From Halomontanus rarus (GTDB lineage Archaea > Halobacteriota > Halobacteria > Halobacteriales > Natrialbaceae): DNA of 64,000 nt. The stretch lies in assembly GCF_029338335.1 (NCBI RefSeq), contig NZ_CP119796.1; one strand, given 5' to 3'. Position numbers and translations under genes: made by a program. How positions within the stretch are numbered: position 1 is the stretch's first letter; each line of letters starts with the position of its first letter. Positions 53,014 to 61,215 of this stretch are shown one piece after another. The notes below the pieces were generated by a model that was given only the letters and a program-made list of their open reading frames with translations, ran no database searches and was not told where the DNA came from.

Positions 53014-53568
53014 TCACAGGTACTCGCGACGCCACGCGACGAGATCGTCGCGATCTCGCGTATCGTCGGGCAGGCGCGAAAACCAGCGCGCCGCGGAGAT
53101 TTCGTCGTCCGGATCGGCGATCTCCGGCTCGACGCTCTCCGCGCGAGCGGCGAAGATCGGCAAGACCCCTCGCGTCCGATACCCTCGCGTCTCTATTTCG
53201 ACCGTCGAGACCATCGCGAGGCCCTCGTAGCTGACGTCGATACCGGCTTCTTCGTCGAGTTCGCGTCGCGCCGCCTCGGCGAACGATTCGTCGGAATCGA
53301 CGCCGCCGCCGGGAAGCACCCAGAGGTCGACGCCGTCGTGGCGCACCAGCAGTAACTCGCCCGACGAACGGTAGACAATCGTGTGCGCGCCGTAGGGGGC
53401 ACCGCTCGTGCGGATTCGATCGACGAGAGTGCTGAACCGCCGGCGAGAGACTCGCTTGTGTCGCTCTCGTTCGAGGAAGGCGTCGTAGCGACTCTCGAGG
53501 TGACGGTAGGCCTCGTCGGCACGGCGTGAAGCTTCGTCGGCCCGGACGGTCAGTTCGTCGAACGCCAT
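53014..53568 (-). CDS. NUDIX hydrolase
   Basis: The 184-residue protein begins MAFDELTVRADEASRRADEAYRHLESRYDAFLERERHKRVSRRRF, a helical leader of about 50 residues, possibly coiled. The NUDIX domain follows with GAHTIVYRSSGELLLVRHDGVDLWVLPGG and the box GGGVDSDESFAEAARRELDEEAGI, with the catalytic Glu set intact. The substrate is unknown. The longer upstream frame is Ser/Arg-rich and rejected. The gene is divergent from the universal stress protein over 289 bp. Confidence 0.9.
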   Translation of the reverse strand: MAFDELTVRADEASRRADEAYRHLESRYDAFLERERHKRVSRRRFSTLVDRIRTSGAPYGAHTIVYRSSGELLLVRHDGVDLWVLPGGGVDSDESFAEAARRELDEEAGIDVSYEGLAMVSTVEIETRGYRTRGVLPIFAARAESVEPEIADPDDEISAARWFSRLPDDTRDRDDLVAWRREYL

Positions 53569-53857
53569 CAGCGTCGCTCGCTCGCCCCCGCTGGGGTTTC
53601 GGTCGCGGTTCCGACCGCGTCCGCGGCTCCGTCGTTTCGAACCGATGCGAAGAACCTCCACCTCATGGACCGACGTACAGTGGCCGGCAGGAATAACGCT
53701 TCGATCGGGTGTCTCTCGAGACCGGGCGATCGACTGGCGACGGTCGGAAGCAGAGTCGTGAGACTCCGAACGCGAACCGAGCGATCGTTCGCGAGTTCCG
53801 ACCGTTGGTGCGCCTACCGTTTTGGGAGTGGGGCCCGTAGAAGGTGTGAGCACGACC

Positions 53858-54289
53858 ATGTACACACGAATCCTCCTTCCGACCGACGGCAGCGAGACGA
53901 CAGACCGCGCCCTCGAGCACGCGCTCGATCTCGCCGGACGGTACGACGCCGAATTACACGTCCTCTACGTCGTGGACGCGACCGTCTTCGCAAACGACGT
54001 CGAGACGGGAACGATCGTCGAGGAGTTCGAAACGATGGGAAACCGGATCGTCGACAAGACCAGCCAGCAGGCAGCCGACGCCGGTATCGAACCGGCACGG
54101 ACGACGGTCGTCCGCGGAACCCCCCACGAACGGATCCTCGAGTACATAGACGAGAACGACGTCGACCTCGTCGTCATGGGGACTCACGGTCGGACGGGAC
54201 TCGATCGGTATCTCCTGGGGAGCGTGACGGAGAAGATTGTCAGACTCTCCGACGCGCCGGTGTTGACGGTTCGAGAGTCGTCGAGGTAG
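53858..54289 (+). CDS. Universal stress protein (UspA family)
   Basis: The 143-residue protein has the UspA fold with YTRILLPTDGSETTDRALEHALDLAG (N-terminal strand and Asp) and the ATP-binding signature VVMGTHGRTGLDRYLLGSVTEKIVRLSDAPVLTV (G-x2-G-x9-G-S). It is therefore of the ATP-binding type. A GTG 12 bases upstream (53846) is an alternative start. Such proteins respond to stress in unknown ways; nothing more can be said from context. Confidence 0.92.
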   Translation: MYTRILLPTDGSETTDRALEHALDLAGRYDAELHVLYVVDATVFANDVETGTIVEEFETMGNRIVDKTSQQAADAGIEPARTTVVRGTPHERILEYIDENDVDLVVMGTHGRTGLDRYLLGSVTEKIVRLSDAPVLTVRESSR

Positions 54290-54446
54290 GCGTAGGTGCT
54301 TCCTGACGGATGGCCCGGATGGGAGCGACGGTCCGTCGGCTCGGGAGTCGAGGACTGGGCCGCGACCGTGAACGAAACCGAATCGGGAACGAGACGGAGA
54401 ACGGGAACGGATACTGGTACTGTGCTGTGCTGTACTGACGCTGATA

Positions 54447-54478
54447 CTGGTGCTGGTGCTGGTAGTGGTACTGGTACT
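54447..54478 (+). repeat. Degenerate TGGTNC/TGGTAN repeat upstream of the PAC2 gene
   Basis: Five near-identical hexamers (TGGTGC, TGGTGC, TGGTAG, TGGTAC, TGGTAC) end 26 bases before the PAC2 ATG. They take the place where promoter elements would lie. Confidence 0.75.
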
Positions 54479-54504
54479 TTGTCACCAGCCGACGTACGCT
54501 GGGT

Positions 54505-55263
54505 ATGTCCATCCGGCCCACGTTCGCCGTCGCGGCTCCCGACGAGTACCGCTGTGAGACGCTCGTCGTCGGTCTCTCGAATCCGGGATTCGTCGGCGTC
54601 ACCGCGACCGAGTACCTCTCGCGTCACCTCGCCTGCGAGGAGATCGGCCACGTCGAATCCGAGGACGTCCCCGCGATCGCACCGTTCGCGGAGGGCGTCC
54701 CTCGTAACCACACGCGGATCTACGACGTTCACGAGACGCCGCTGGCGCTGGTCGTCGGCGAACTGTTCGTCCCCGTCTGGGCGGCCTCGTCGTTCGTCGA
54801 CGCGCTCCTCGAGTGGGCCGACCGAGCGAGCGTCGACGAGATCGTCGTTCCGTACGGAATCCCGTTTCCTCACGGTCCCGACGAACACGACGTCTTTTCC
54901 GTCGCGACGGAATCCTTTCGCGACCGGCGACTCGAACCTCACGACGTTCGAATTCGAGGACTTCGCGGGGGCGTCCTCGACGGCATCGTCGGCGATCTGA
55001 TGGCTCGCAGTCTCAACGAGGACGCGCCGCCGACGGGTGCGTTCGTCACGCCGGTCCACCCGCCCGGTCCGGATCTCGAGGCCGTCCTCCGCGTGATCGA
55101 GACTCTCGAGGCGGTCTACGAGTTCGACGCCGACGAGGAGGAACTCCGCCGTCAGTCAAACGAACTCCAGCAGTACTATGCCGCGCTCGCGAATCGACTG
55201 GACGAACGTGGCGAGGACCCGGGGCGAACGCGAGACTATCCGGTCGATCGGTCGTACATGTGA
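54505..55263 (+). CDS. PAC2-family proteasome assembly chaperone-like protein
   Basis: The 252-residue protein has the PAC2 fold pattern: TLVVGLSNPGFVGVTATEYLSRHL near the start, AIAPFAEGVPRNHTRIYD, LALVVGELFVPVWAASSFVDALLEWA, VVPYGIPFPHG and VRIRGLRGGVLDGIVGDLMARSL. A C-terminal helix with FDADEEELRRQSNELQQYYAALANRL closes it. Archaeal PAC2 proteins (PbaB type) help assemble proteasomes, but many paralogues exist with no shown function. It ends in a tRNA-free, gene-poor stretch. Confidence 0.87.
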   Translation: MSIRPTFAVAAPDEYRCETLVVGLSNPGFVGVTATEYLSRHLACEEIGHVESEDVPAIAPFAEGVPRNHTRIYDVHETPLALVVGELFVPVWAASSFVDALLEWADRASVDEIVVPYGIPFPHGPDEHDVFSVATESFRDRRLEPHDVRIRGLRGGVLDGIVGDLMARSLNEDAPPTGAFVTPVHPPGPDLEAVLRVIETLEAVYEFDADEEELRRQSNELQQYYAALANRLDERGEDPGRTRDYPVDRSYM

Positions 55264-55655
55264 TCGGTGGGAATCGAACCACTCACGCAGCTCGCGTCCA
55301 CTGGATTCCGTTCTCGGATCGTGAACGTGCCGGACGACACCGTCCAGTGGAACTGGCGGAACTCGGCGGCGTTTCGCACCCGTAGAGTGCCGTTCGGCAT
55401 CCGGCGGTGATCGCACCGGCGAGCGCGGATCTGACGACGCTCACCAGACCGGCCACCGTGAACGCACCGAAGGCCTCGAGTGTCGCAGTTCTGTGCACCG
55501 CCGTTTTCCGACCGCTCGGGGAGCGCCCCGTTTTCGCTGATCTGGTGGTGAGGATGGGAGAACCACCGACGCTGTGGCTGGCGACCGACTCGAGTGTGGA
55601 AAAATAATCGCGGAGATGACGTCGGTCCTGCGATCCGAAACCGGGTCGACCCGTC
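55264..55655. other. Gene-poor stretch, possible remnant
   Basis: These 392 bp hold no frame I trust. Minus-strand frames contain a hydrophobic piece (AFGAFTVAGLVSVVRSALAGAI) near 55400-55480, and plus-strand frames contain VRMGEPPTLWLATDSSVEK; neither has a clean start and family match. I see no RNA gene. Confidence 0.4.
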
Positions 55656-56132
55656 TTACAGCGTTCGATCGTCGTTTCGGTCGTCACGGTCGTCTCGGTC
55701 GTCGTCACCGAGGTCGACCAGCTCGTCGTCGCCAGTGTCGTCGCCGATGTCGGTGTCGATGAGTTCGTCGTCGTCGGTCCTTCTCGAGTCTCGGCTTCGG
55801 TCGTCGCCCATTCCAGTGTCGGTTCCGGTTCCGGTCGTGCCACCGGCACTCTGTCCTGTCCCAGTGTCGGTACCAGTTCTGGTTCCACCTGACAGATTAC
55901 TCTTCAGATGGACGTGATCGTCGGTCACGTGATCGACCGACCCCTCCTGGAGCGGGTACGTGTCGTCGTCTGTGTCTTTCCAGCCGAGTTTTGCCTTGAT
56001 CGTGTCCGTTACTCCGGGATCCGGTTCCACGTGTGCCGTCCCGTGCTCGACCGCCGCGATGATGCCGATTTCGTCGTTGTTCGCATTTACGACACTCTTC
56101 CCGACGTCGTCGTCCGTGAAGTTGGCGCACAT
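55656..56132 (-). CDS. Small beta-barrel-like protein with acidic repeat tail (PRC-barrel-like)
   Basis: The 158-residue protein starts MCANFTDDDVGKSVVNANNDEIGIIAAVEHGTAHVEPDPGVTDTIKAKLGWKDTDDDTYPLQEGSVDHVTDDHVHLKSNL. The DxxGKxVxxxxxExIGxIxxVEHG pattern is PRC-barrel or DUF2171-like. The second half is low complexity: TGTDTGTG repeats and then D/R-rich runs (DDRDDRNDDR). ATG 56132 is used; the frame is open to 56207 with unrelated residues. The function is unknown. Confidence 0.72.
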   Translation of the reverse strand: MCANFTDDDVGKSVVNANNDEIGIIAAVEHGTAHVEPDPGVTDTIKAKLGWKDTDDDTYPLQEGSVDHVTDDHVHLKSNLSGGTRTGTDTGTGQSAGGTTGTGTDTGMGDDRSRDSRRTDDDELIDTDIGDDTGDDELVDLGDDDRDDRDDRNDDRTL

Positions 56133-56899
56133 GACACCAGATAACACAAGCGGACGCCACAAGCAACTAGTGCTTGCAACCGCCGGACAGGTCGCCGGTG
56201 CGGACACTCAGGCGGGCACACGAATGCGCACGTCACGTCGCCCAAAATCGACTCGACAGCGTCCGTCCGCGTTCGGACGCCTCGAGCGACGCTCGATCTT
56301 CTATCTCCTTTGTGTCTCTTTCGACCCTGCTCGAGGCTGTCCGGCGGTGTTGAGGTCGGCGTGCTCCTGCCCACGGAACGATCGAAGTACCATCTCTCGG
56401 CGTAGACCGTCGCCGACAGTCTCACGGACGCGACGACGCCACTGGCGATGGCCTCCGGACCACGCGCAGATTAGACAGGTGTGTGACAATATGGGTTGTT
56501 CGGCGTGTATCCGCTGGACCGATGGCAGGGAAACCGAGACCGAGACCGAGACCGACCTCACTCGAGGTCGTTCAACCGCGGATCGATCGCCGGATCGCGC
56601 CCCTGGTCTCTGGCTTTTCGCCTCGCAGCACCGACGATCGACTCCTTTTCGTCAGTCACGTCTAATCCCTCGTCACCGATGAGGTCGACGGCGATCCTCC
56701 GCAGCGAATCGTCGACGCCCGGTCGCGACTGTTTCGAACTCCCTCGAGCGGTGTCGCTCCCCACCGGCGGATCGCTTCCGGGGGACGTCGACACGTCGCT
56801 CGAGGGCGTCACCGTCAGCGTCTCGAGTGACCCCGACGTCGAGTACTCTCTGTTTTCACTGACTACGGTATCATAAGTCTTGGTAGAGTCGGGAATGGT
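56133..56899. other. Gene-poor stretch upstream of the exported protein gene
   Basis: These 767 bp hold no gene I trust. The best candidate is a minus-strand frame ending at 56558 whose C-terminal half (VDDSLRRIAVDLIGDEGLDVTDEKESIVGAARRKARDQG, about 56570-56690) reads like a real helical protein. It has no ATG, only GTG near 56762 or TTG at 56914, so it could be a short gene or the tail of a decayed one. A plausible origin is old insertion and decay. Confidence 0.4.
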
Positions 56900-57676
56900 A
56901 TGGACCGGCGTCAATACCTAGTCCTCGTCGGGGGCATGGCAGCTGCGAGTGGTACAGTGAGTGCAGATGGAAACAACTCGAGCAATTGGTCAGATGAAGA
57001 GGGTGAATCAGTCCACGATATTGATGATGACGAGCTCTATAATATCAGTAATCTGGACGAATTGGTTGCGCTCCCATTCGATCCCAATATCGCTGTCGAG
57101 CTCACTGGGGAGGGGAGTCGAGTAACAGACGAGTTCGAGCTCGAGCACGGACTCACGATGTTCGTGTATGAGAGCGAGGTTGGTAACTATGAGGGCCTCG
57201 AGGTCGATCTCGAACAGACCGATGGTGATTACAATGTCGGATGGGTCATTTTCGATATCCTATTCAGCGAAGATACCGAGGTTGTGACCGGTGGGAGCTT
57301 AGAGACAGTCGAACGGGGGACGTACCTCCTAGACGTCAACTCGCCCGGTGAGTGGGCCATATACGTTGCACAGCCTCAATCACCAGAGGAGGAAGTTCGA
57401 TCTCTCCCGGCATCCGTAGAGGGAGAACATTCGGCGATCGTCGGCCCGTTTGAGGCAGATGATGGTATCACAGTCGTTGGTGAGCATCGCGACCCCGACA
57501 GTGACAGTACGTTTACCGTCCTCGTATTCCAAGAGGACAGCAGTGATCTATTCAATATGGATTCCGCGTTCATGGAAGAAGCGGGCTTCGAAGGCGAAGC
57601 GCGTGCCGACGTCGACGGCGTCTCGTGGGCATACGTTCAGACTCGAGGCGAGTGGTCACTTGAGTTCGAAAATTGA
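56900..57676 (+). CDS. Exported acidic protein, lower GC than neighbours
   Basis: No family is recognised. The 258-residue protein begins MDRRQYLVLVGGMAAASGTVSADG, a twin-Arg-like signal sequence, and then is acidic (NSSNWSDEEGESVHDIDDDELYN). The rest reads as two related beta domains, one with VTDEFELEHGLTMFVYESEVGNY, the other with VGPFEADDGITVVGEHRD...FTVLVFQED. A/T-ending codons (GATATTGATGATGAC, TATAATATCAG) are much commoner than in the rest of the window, which suggests recent transfer. It lies 175 bp from tRNA-Lys. Confidence 0.7.
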   Translation: MDRRQYLVLVGGMAAASGTVSADGNNSSNWSDEEGESVHDIDDDELYNISNLDELVALPFDPNIAVELTGEGSRVTDEFELEHGLTMFVYESEVGNYEGLEVDLEQTDGDYNVGWVIFDILFSEDTEVVTGGSLETVERGTYLLDVNSPGEWAIYVAQPQSPEEEVRSLPASVEGEHSAIVGPFEADDGITVVGEHRDPDSDSTFTVLVFQEDSSDLFNMDSAFMEEAGFEGEARADVDGVSWAYVQTRGEWSLEFEN

Positions 57677-57851
57677 TCTCAGACCTGTTGTCCATTATGA
57701 AGTGAGCGAACGCGAGAACTATGGATAGATGCCAGACGTGATAGGGTGCCGTTCACTCAGTAATTCAACTCAACCAGGAGAATCATCGATTCGTGCACGA
57801 ACACGTCGCCGTTTGTCGATTAGTACGACTCAGAGTCGTGAAATAAGGAAG

Positions 57852-57925
57852 CGGGCCGGGCGCGATTTGAACACGCGACCGTCTGATTAAGAGTCAGACG
57901 CTCTGCCTAACTGAGCTACCGGCCC
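57852..57925 (-). tRNA. tRNA-Lys (anticodon CUU)
   Basis: The 74-nt gene has acceptor GGGCCGG pairing with CCGGCCC, anticodon stem TCTGA/TCAGA around CTCTTAA (anticodon CTT) and T loop TTCAAAT. The discriminator is G and no CCA is encoded. I found no duplicated 3' end nearby. Confidence 0.97.
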
Positions 57926-58087
57926 TGTACCCGATTTTTCGGGGGGACGTTCAAATACGTTTTGCTTGGGCGGCGTCGTGACATGCCGGCGCAAACCTCT
58001 CACGTCCCGTGGTCTTCATCGAAATCACACAAAAACGTAACAGTCTTCGGGAGCGTTAAGTAGACTGGGTTCAACCACTGTGGCAAC

Positions 58088-59536
58088 ATGAGTACGGGGG
58101 TCACTATCTCTTCGATATCCGACTACGCGATTCTCGGATGCGGCAGCGTCGGCTACGCTGTCGCCGAAGAACTCGTCGAGCAGGGAAAGGACGTATTGAT
58201 CATCGATCGCGACGAGAGTCGGGTCGAATCGCTTCGCGACCAGGATTTGGACGCACGCACGGCCGACATCAGAGAGGAAACGGCGGCCGAACTCGTCGCC
58301 GGCCGCAGCGTCGTTCTCATCCTCGCCTCGGACGTCGAGGCCAACAAGCGAGCCGTCGAACACATCCGCGCGAACAACGGCGACCAGTTCGTCGTCGCCC
58401 GGGCCAGCGACCCCGTCTCGGGCGACGAACTCTCCGAACTCGGCGCCGACATCGTCATCAACCCCTCCTCGGTGATCGCCGACTCCGCACTCCGGGCGCT
58501 CGAGTCTGGCGAACTCGAGTACAACGCTGGGAAACTCGCCGAGATACTCGAGGAGACGACCGGACGGCTGGCGATCGTCACGCAGGACAGTCCGGATCCG
58601 GATTCGATCGCCAGTGCGGCGGCCGTGCAGGCGATCGCGAACCATCTCGGCGTCGAGTCCGACGTCATCTACCTCGGTGACATCGGCCATCAGGAGAACC
58701 GCGCGTTCGTCAACCTGCTGGGGATCGAACTCGTCCAGTGGAGCGACGTGCAGGACGCGTCGGTGTACGACACGGTCGCGCTCGTCGATCACGCGACCTC
58801 GACGGAGATGGATCTTCCGGTCGATATCATCATCGACCACCACGAGCCGGTCGAGGAGTACGACCCGACGTTCGTCGACATCCGGCCGAACATGTCCTCG
58901 ACGTCGACGATCATCACGAAGTACATCCAGGAGTTCGATATGAACGTCTCCGAGGAAGTCGCCACCGCGTTGCTGTACGGCATTCGCGCGGAGACGCTGG
59001 ATTTTAAACGCGACACGACCCCCGCGGATCTCACCGCTGCCGCCTATCTCTACCCCTTCGCCAATCACGATACTCTGGAGCAAGTCGAGTCGCCGTCGAT
59101 GTCCCCCGAGACGCTCGACGTCCTCGCGGAGGCGATCGCCAATCGCGACGTCCAAGGGAGCCACCTCGTCTCGAACGCGGGCTACGTCCGCGACCGCGAG
59201 GCCCTCTCGCAGGCCGCGAATCACCTGCTCAATCTCGAGGGGGTGACGACGACGGCGGTGTTCGGCGTCGCCGAGGAAACGATCTTTCTCGCCGCACGCT
59301 CGAAAGACATTCGGATGAACATCGGGAACGTACTCGGCGACGCCTACGGTGAGATGGGGGAGACGGCGGGCCACTCGACGCAGGCGAGCGCGGAGATTCC
59401 GCTGGGAATTTTCACGGGAATCGACATCTCCGACGATACGCGGGACACGTTGCTGGAGCTGACCGAGGAAGCGGTCAAGCGGACCCTGTTCGACGCGATG
59501 GGCGTCGAAGGCAACGAAGGGTCGAACGGGAGTTGA
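58088..59536 (+). CDS. TrkA-N and DHH phosphoesterase fusion protein
   Basis: The 482-residue protein joins two modules. The N-terminal RCK/TrkA-N Rossmann domain opens YAILGCGSVGYAVAEELVEQGKDVLIIDRDESRVESL, as in K+ channel gating domains that bind NAD or nucleotides. The DHH part has motif I SPDPDSIASAAAVQAI, motif II LVDHA, motif III IIDHHEPVEEYDP and a DHHA1-like end GETAGHSTQASAEIPLGIF. DHH enzymes include nanoRNases and c-di-AMP phosphodiesterases. The combination suggests a link between nucleotide signalling and ion balance, which is inference. Confidence 0.88.
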   Translation: MSTGVTISSISDYAILGCGSVGYAVAEELVEQGKDVLIIDRDESRVESLRDQDLDARTADIREETAAELVAGRSVVLILASDVEANKRAVEHIRANNGDQFVVARASDPVSGDELSELGADIVINPSSVIADSALRALESGELEYNAGKLAEILEETTGRLAIVTQDSPDPDSIASAAAVQAIANHLGVESDVIYLGDIGHQENRAFVNLLGIELVQWSDVQDASVYDTVALVDHATSTEMDLPVDIIIDHHEPVEEYDPTFVDIRPNMSSTSTIITKYIQEFDMNVSEEVATALLYGIRAETLDFKRDTTPADLTAAAYLYPFANHDTLEQVESPSMSPETLDVLAEAIANRDVQGSHLVSNAGYVRDREALSQAANHLLNLEGVTTTAVFGVAEETIFLAARSKDIRMNIGNVLGDAYGEMGETAGHSTQASAEIPLGIFTGIDISDDTRDTLLELTEEAVKRTLFDAMGVEGNEGSNGS

Positions 59537-59541
59537 CGAAC

Positions 59542-59847
59542 CTACGCGATGATCTCTTCTTCTTCCTCGTCCGGATCGCGAACCCGTTCGACGACGTCGT
59601 TGACGAGGATGACGTCACCGACGGCTCGGACCCAGCGGTACGGGACGATGACGCCGCGTGCGGCGTTGGCTTCGCCGGCGAACAGTTCCGTGTTCAGGCT
59701 TCCGAGCGCGAGCCCGGTGACGGCTTCGCCGTCGACGTTGAGTCTGAGGTCTTCGACTTCGCCGACGAAGACGCCGTTGTTCGAGTACACCTCGCGTCCG
59801 ACGAGGGACGTGATCTCCTGGGGTGTGTCGTCCATACCATGGCCCAT
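59542..59847 (-). CDS. PRC-barrel domain protein
   Basis: The 101-residue protein reads MDDTPQEITSLVGREVYSNNGVFVGEVEDLRLNVDGEAVTGLALGSLN near its start, a full PRC-barrel pattern (LxGxxVxxxxGxxxGxVxDLxLD), followed by GVIVPYRWVRAVGDVILVNDVVERV. Archaeal single PRC-barrel proteins of this kind are widespread and have been linked to RNA handling and cell-division complexes (CdpB-type). ATG 59835 is an equally good start. It converges with the DHH gene, with 5 bp between. Confidence 0.88.
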   Translation of the reverse strand: MGHGMDDTPQEITSLVGREVYSNNGVFVGEVEDLRLNVDGEAVTGLALGSLNTELFAGEANAARGVIVPYRWVRAVGDVILVNDVVERVRDPDEEEEEIIA

Positions 59848-60050
59848 GTGTGGCTCGCTCTTAATTGTTGGTCAGACGGAGACGGTGATCGGCCGACCGA
59901 TTCGAAACGAACCCCCTCACAGACCGCTCTCCGGACGCGTACGGTTCCTCGAGGCACGGACCTGGCCCCCAGATCCGAACCTCGACTGTTCCCTCGTTAC
60001 ACTTTGACTCTCCTACGCCTACTCCACTCCGATTCTCTCTCACTCTCGCT

Positions 60051-60839
60051 TCACTCGCCGTCGAACGAAATCGGCGTCGCCGCCGCCCAGATCTCGTCGA
60101 GTTTCGACTCGGCCCACTCGACGGCCGCGGGGTCGTCGTTCGTAATGATCCCCTTCAACCCCTCGTCGACGTAGACGAGGACCGTCGCGATGGTTCTCCG
60201 CTCCCCACGAGCGACGACGAGACAGTACGGAAGCGAGGTTCGTTCTGCGGCTTCCCAGAGCTCGACCCGGCCCGTCGACAACGCGTCCGAGACGGATTCG
60301 TGATGGCGGCTCACCAGTCGATCGAGGACCGCCGACGTCACGACGAACTCGCACTCGAGGCCGTCGACGATCGCGTCCCGGTAGGCCGTCACGAGGTGGT
60401 CGAGAAACGCCGAGCCGAACCCACGGTGGTGGCCGGTCGACGTAACGAGTCGTTCGAGCTCTCGCGCCGGCCGCTCCGGGTCCGGTCGCTGTGAGACGAG
60501 GACGTCTGCACCGTCGAGAAAAGTCGGATCGATCGTCGTCTCCGGCGGGAGCGAGGAGAGGACGTCGCGTGCGTCGACGACGTCGCTCACGCGACTGGAG
60601 AAACGGTTGTACTCCGCGAGTGCGAGTTCGCCGGCGAGGGTCGTCCGGTACTCTCGACCCTCGCGTTCGATCAAATCGAGTTGCTCGAGTTCTCTGATTC
60701 CCCGATCGATCGTCGAGCGGGAGATGTCGAGATCACCGGTGAGGTCACACTTTCGGGTCGGGTTCGCCGCGAGCCGCTCGAGAAGCGATCTGCGTCGCGT
60801 GAGGACCGAGAGTAACGTCACATCGACGTCATCGTCCAT
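60051..60839 (-). CDS. Winged-helix regulator with DUF1724-like C-terminal domain
   Basis: The 262-residue protein begins MDDDVDVTLLSVLTRRRSLLERLAANPTRKCDLTGDLDISRSTIDRGIRELEQLDLIEREGREYRTTLAG, a winged helix. The large C-terminal domain (about 110-260) includes VTSTGHHRGFGSAFLDHLVTAYRDAIVDGLECEFVVTSAVLDRLV and ends WAAATPISFDGE; it resembles the methanogen-type regulator domain DUF1724. The frame is open 106 codons further up but without family sequence. Regulated genes are unknown. Confidence 0.82.
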   Translation of the reverse strand: MDDDVDVTLLSVLTRRRSLLERLAANPTRKCDLTGDLDISRSTIDRGIRELEQLDLIEREGREYRTTLAGELALAEYNRFSSRVSDVVDARDVLSSLPPETTIDPTFLDGADVLVSQRPDPERPARELERLVTSTGHHRGFGSAFLDHLVTAYRDAIVDGLECEFVVTSAVLDRLVSRHHESVSDALSTGRVELWEAAERTSLPYCLVVARGERRTIATVLVYVDEGLKGIITNDDPAAVEWAESKLDEIWAAATPISFDGE

Positions 60840-61215
60840 CACGCTTATTCGTCCCGTCAGTTTGATAAATATTGGGGCCAGTCGGTGATTGCCACTCGCG
60901 ATACGCCGTCTTCTCCGTCCGTGCCCGGCAGTCAACGTCGAGTACGCACTAGTATATAAATGGCCAAAAACATTATTAACTATAACCCGTGGACGAGAGA
61001 TTGCGGCGACGAATGAGGGTATACAACCGGAGAATATACGTACGTGTGCCGGGGTGCCTCTGACAACCGGCACGTCCTGGGTGGGTCGCCTTGCCCGGAC
61101 CGATCTACCCACGGCTGCTACTTTCTGAGCGATTGCCCTCACGGTGTTTGCGTCCATCTCGGGAGTCCGACGTTCGGATCTCCGTCACATCGAAATCGTC
61201 GACCGCCACGACACG
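60840..61215. promoter_or_regulatory. AT-rich intergenic region with strong TATA words and a hairpin
   Basis: These 376 bp separate two minus-strand genes. TATATAAA at 60953-60960 (TTTATATA on the minus strand) and ATTATTAACTATAA near 60971-60984 stand out in a GC-rich genome. A 7-bp stem GTGCCGG (61046-61052) pairs with CCGGCAC (61067-61073). The TATA word could serve the regulator gene with a long leader, or a plus-strand transcript. I see no coding frame. Confidence 0.45.

Noticed and set aside
55283..55888. Minus-strand frame of 201 codons overlapping the PRC-like gene
   Set aside because: The first part is a shifted frame of the D/T repeat tail. The rest has no clear start and no family motif, although a short hydrophobic stretch is mentioned in the region entry.
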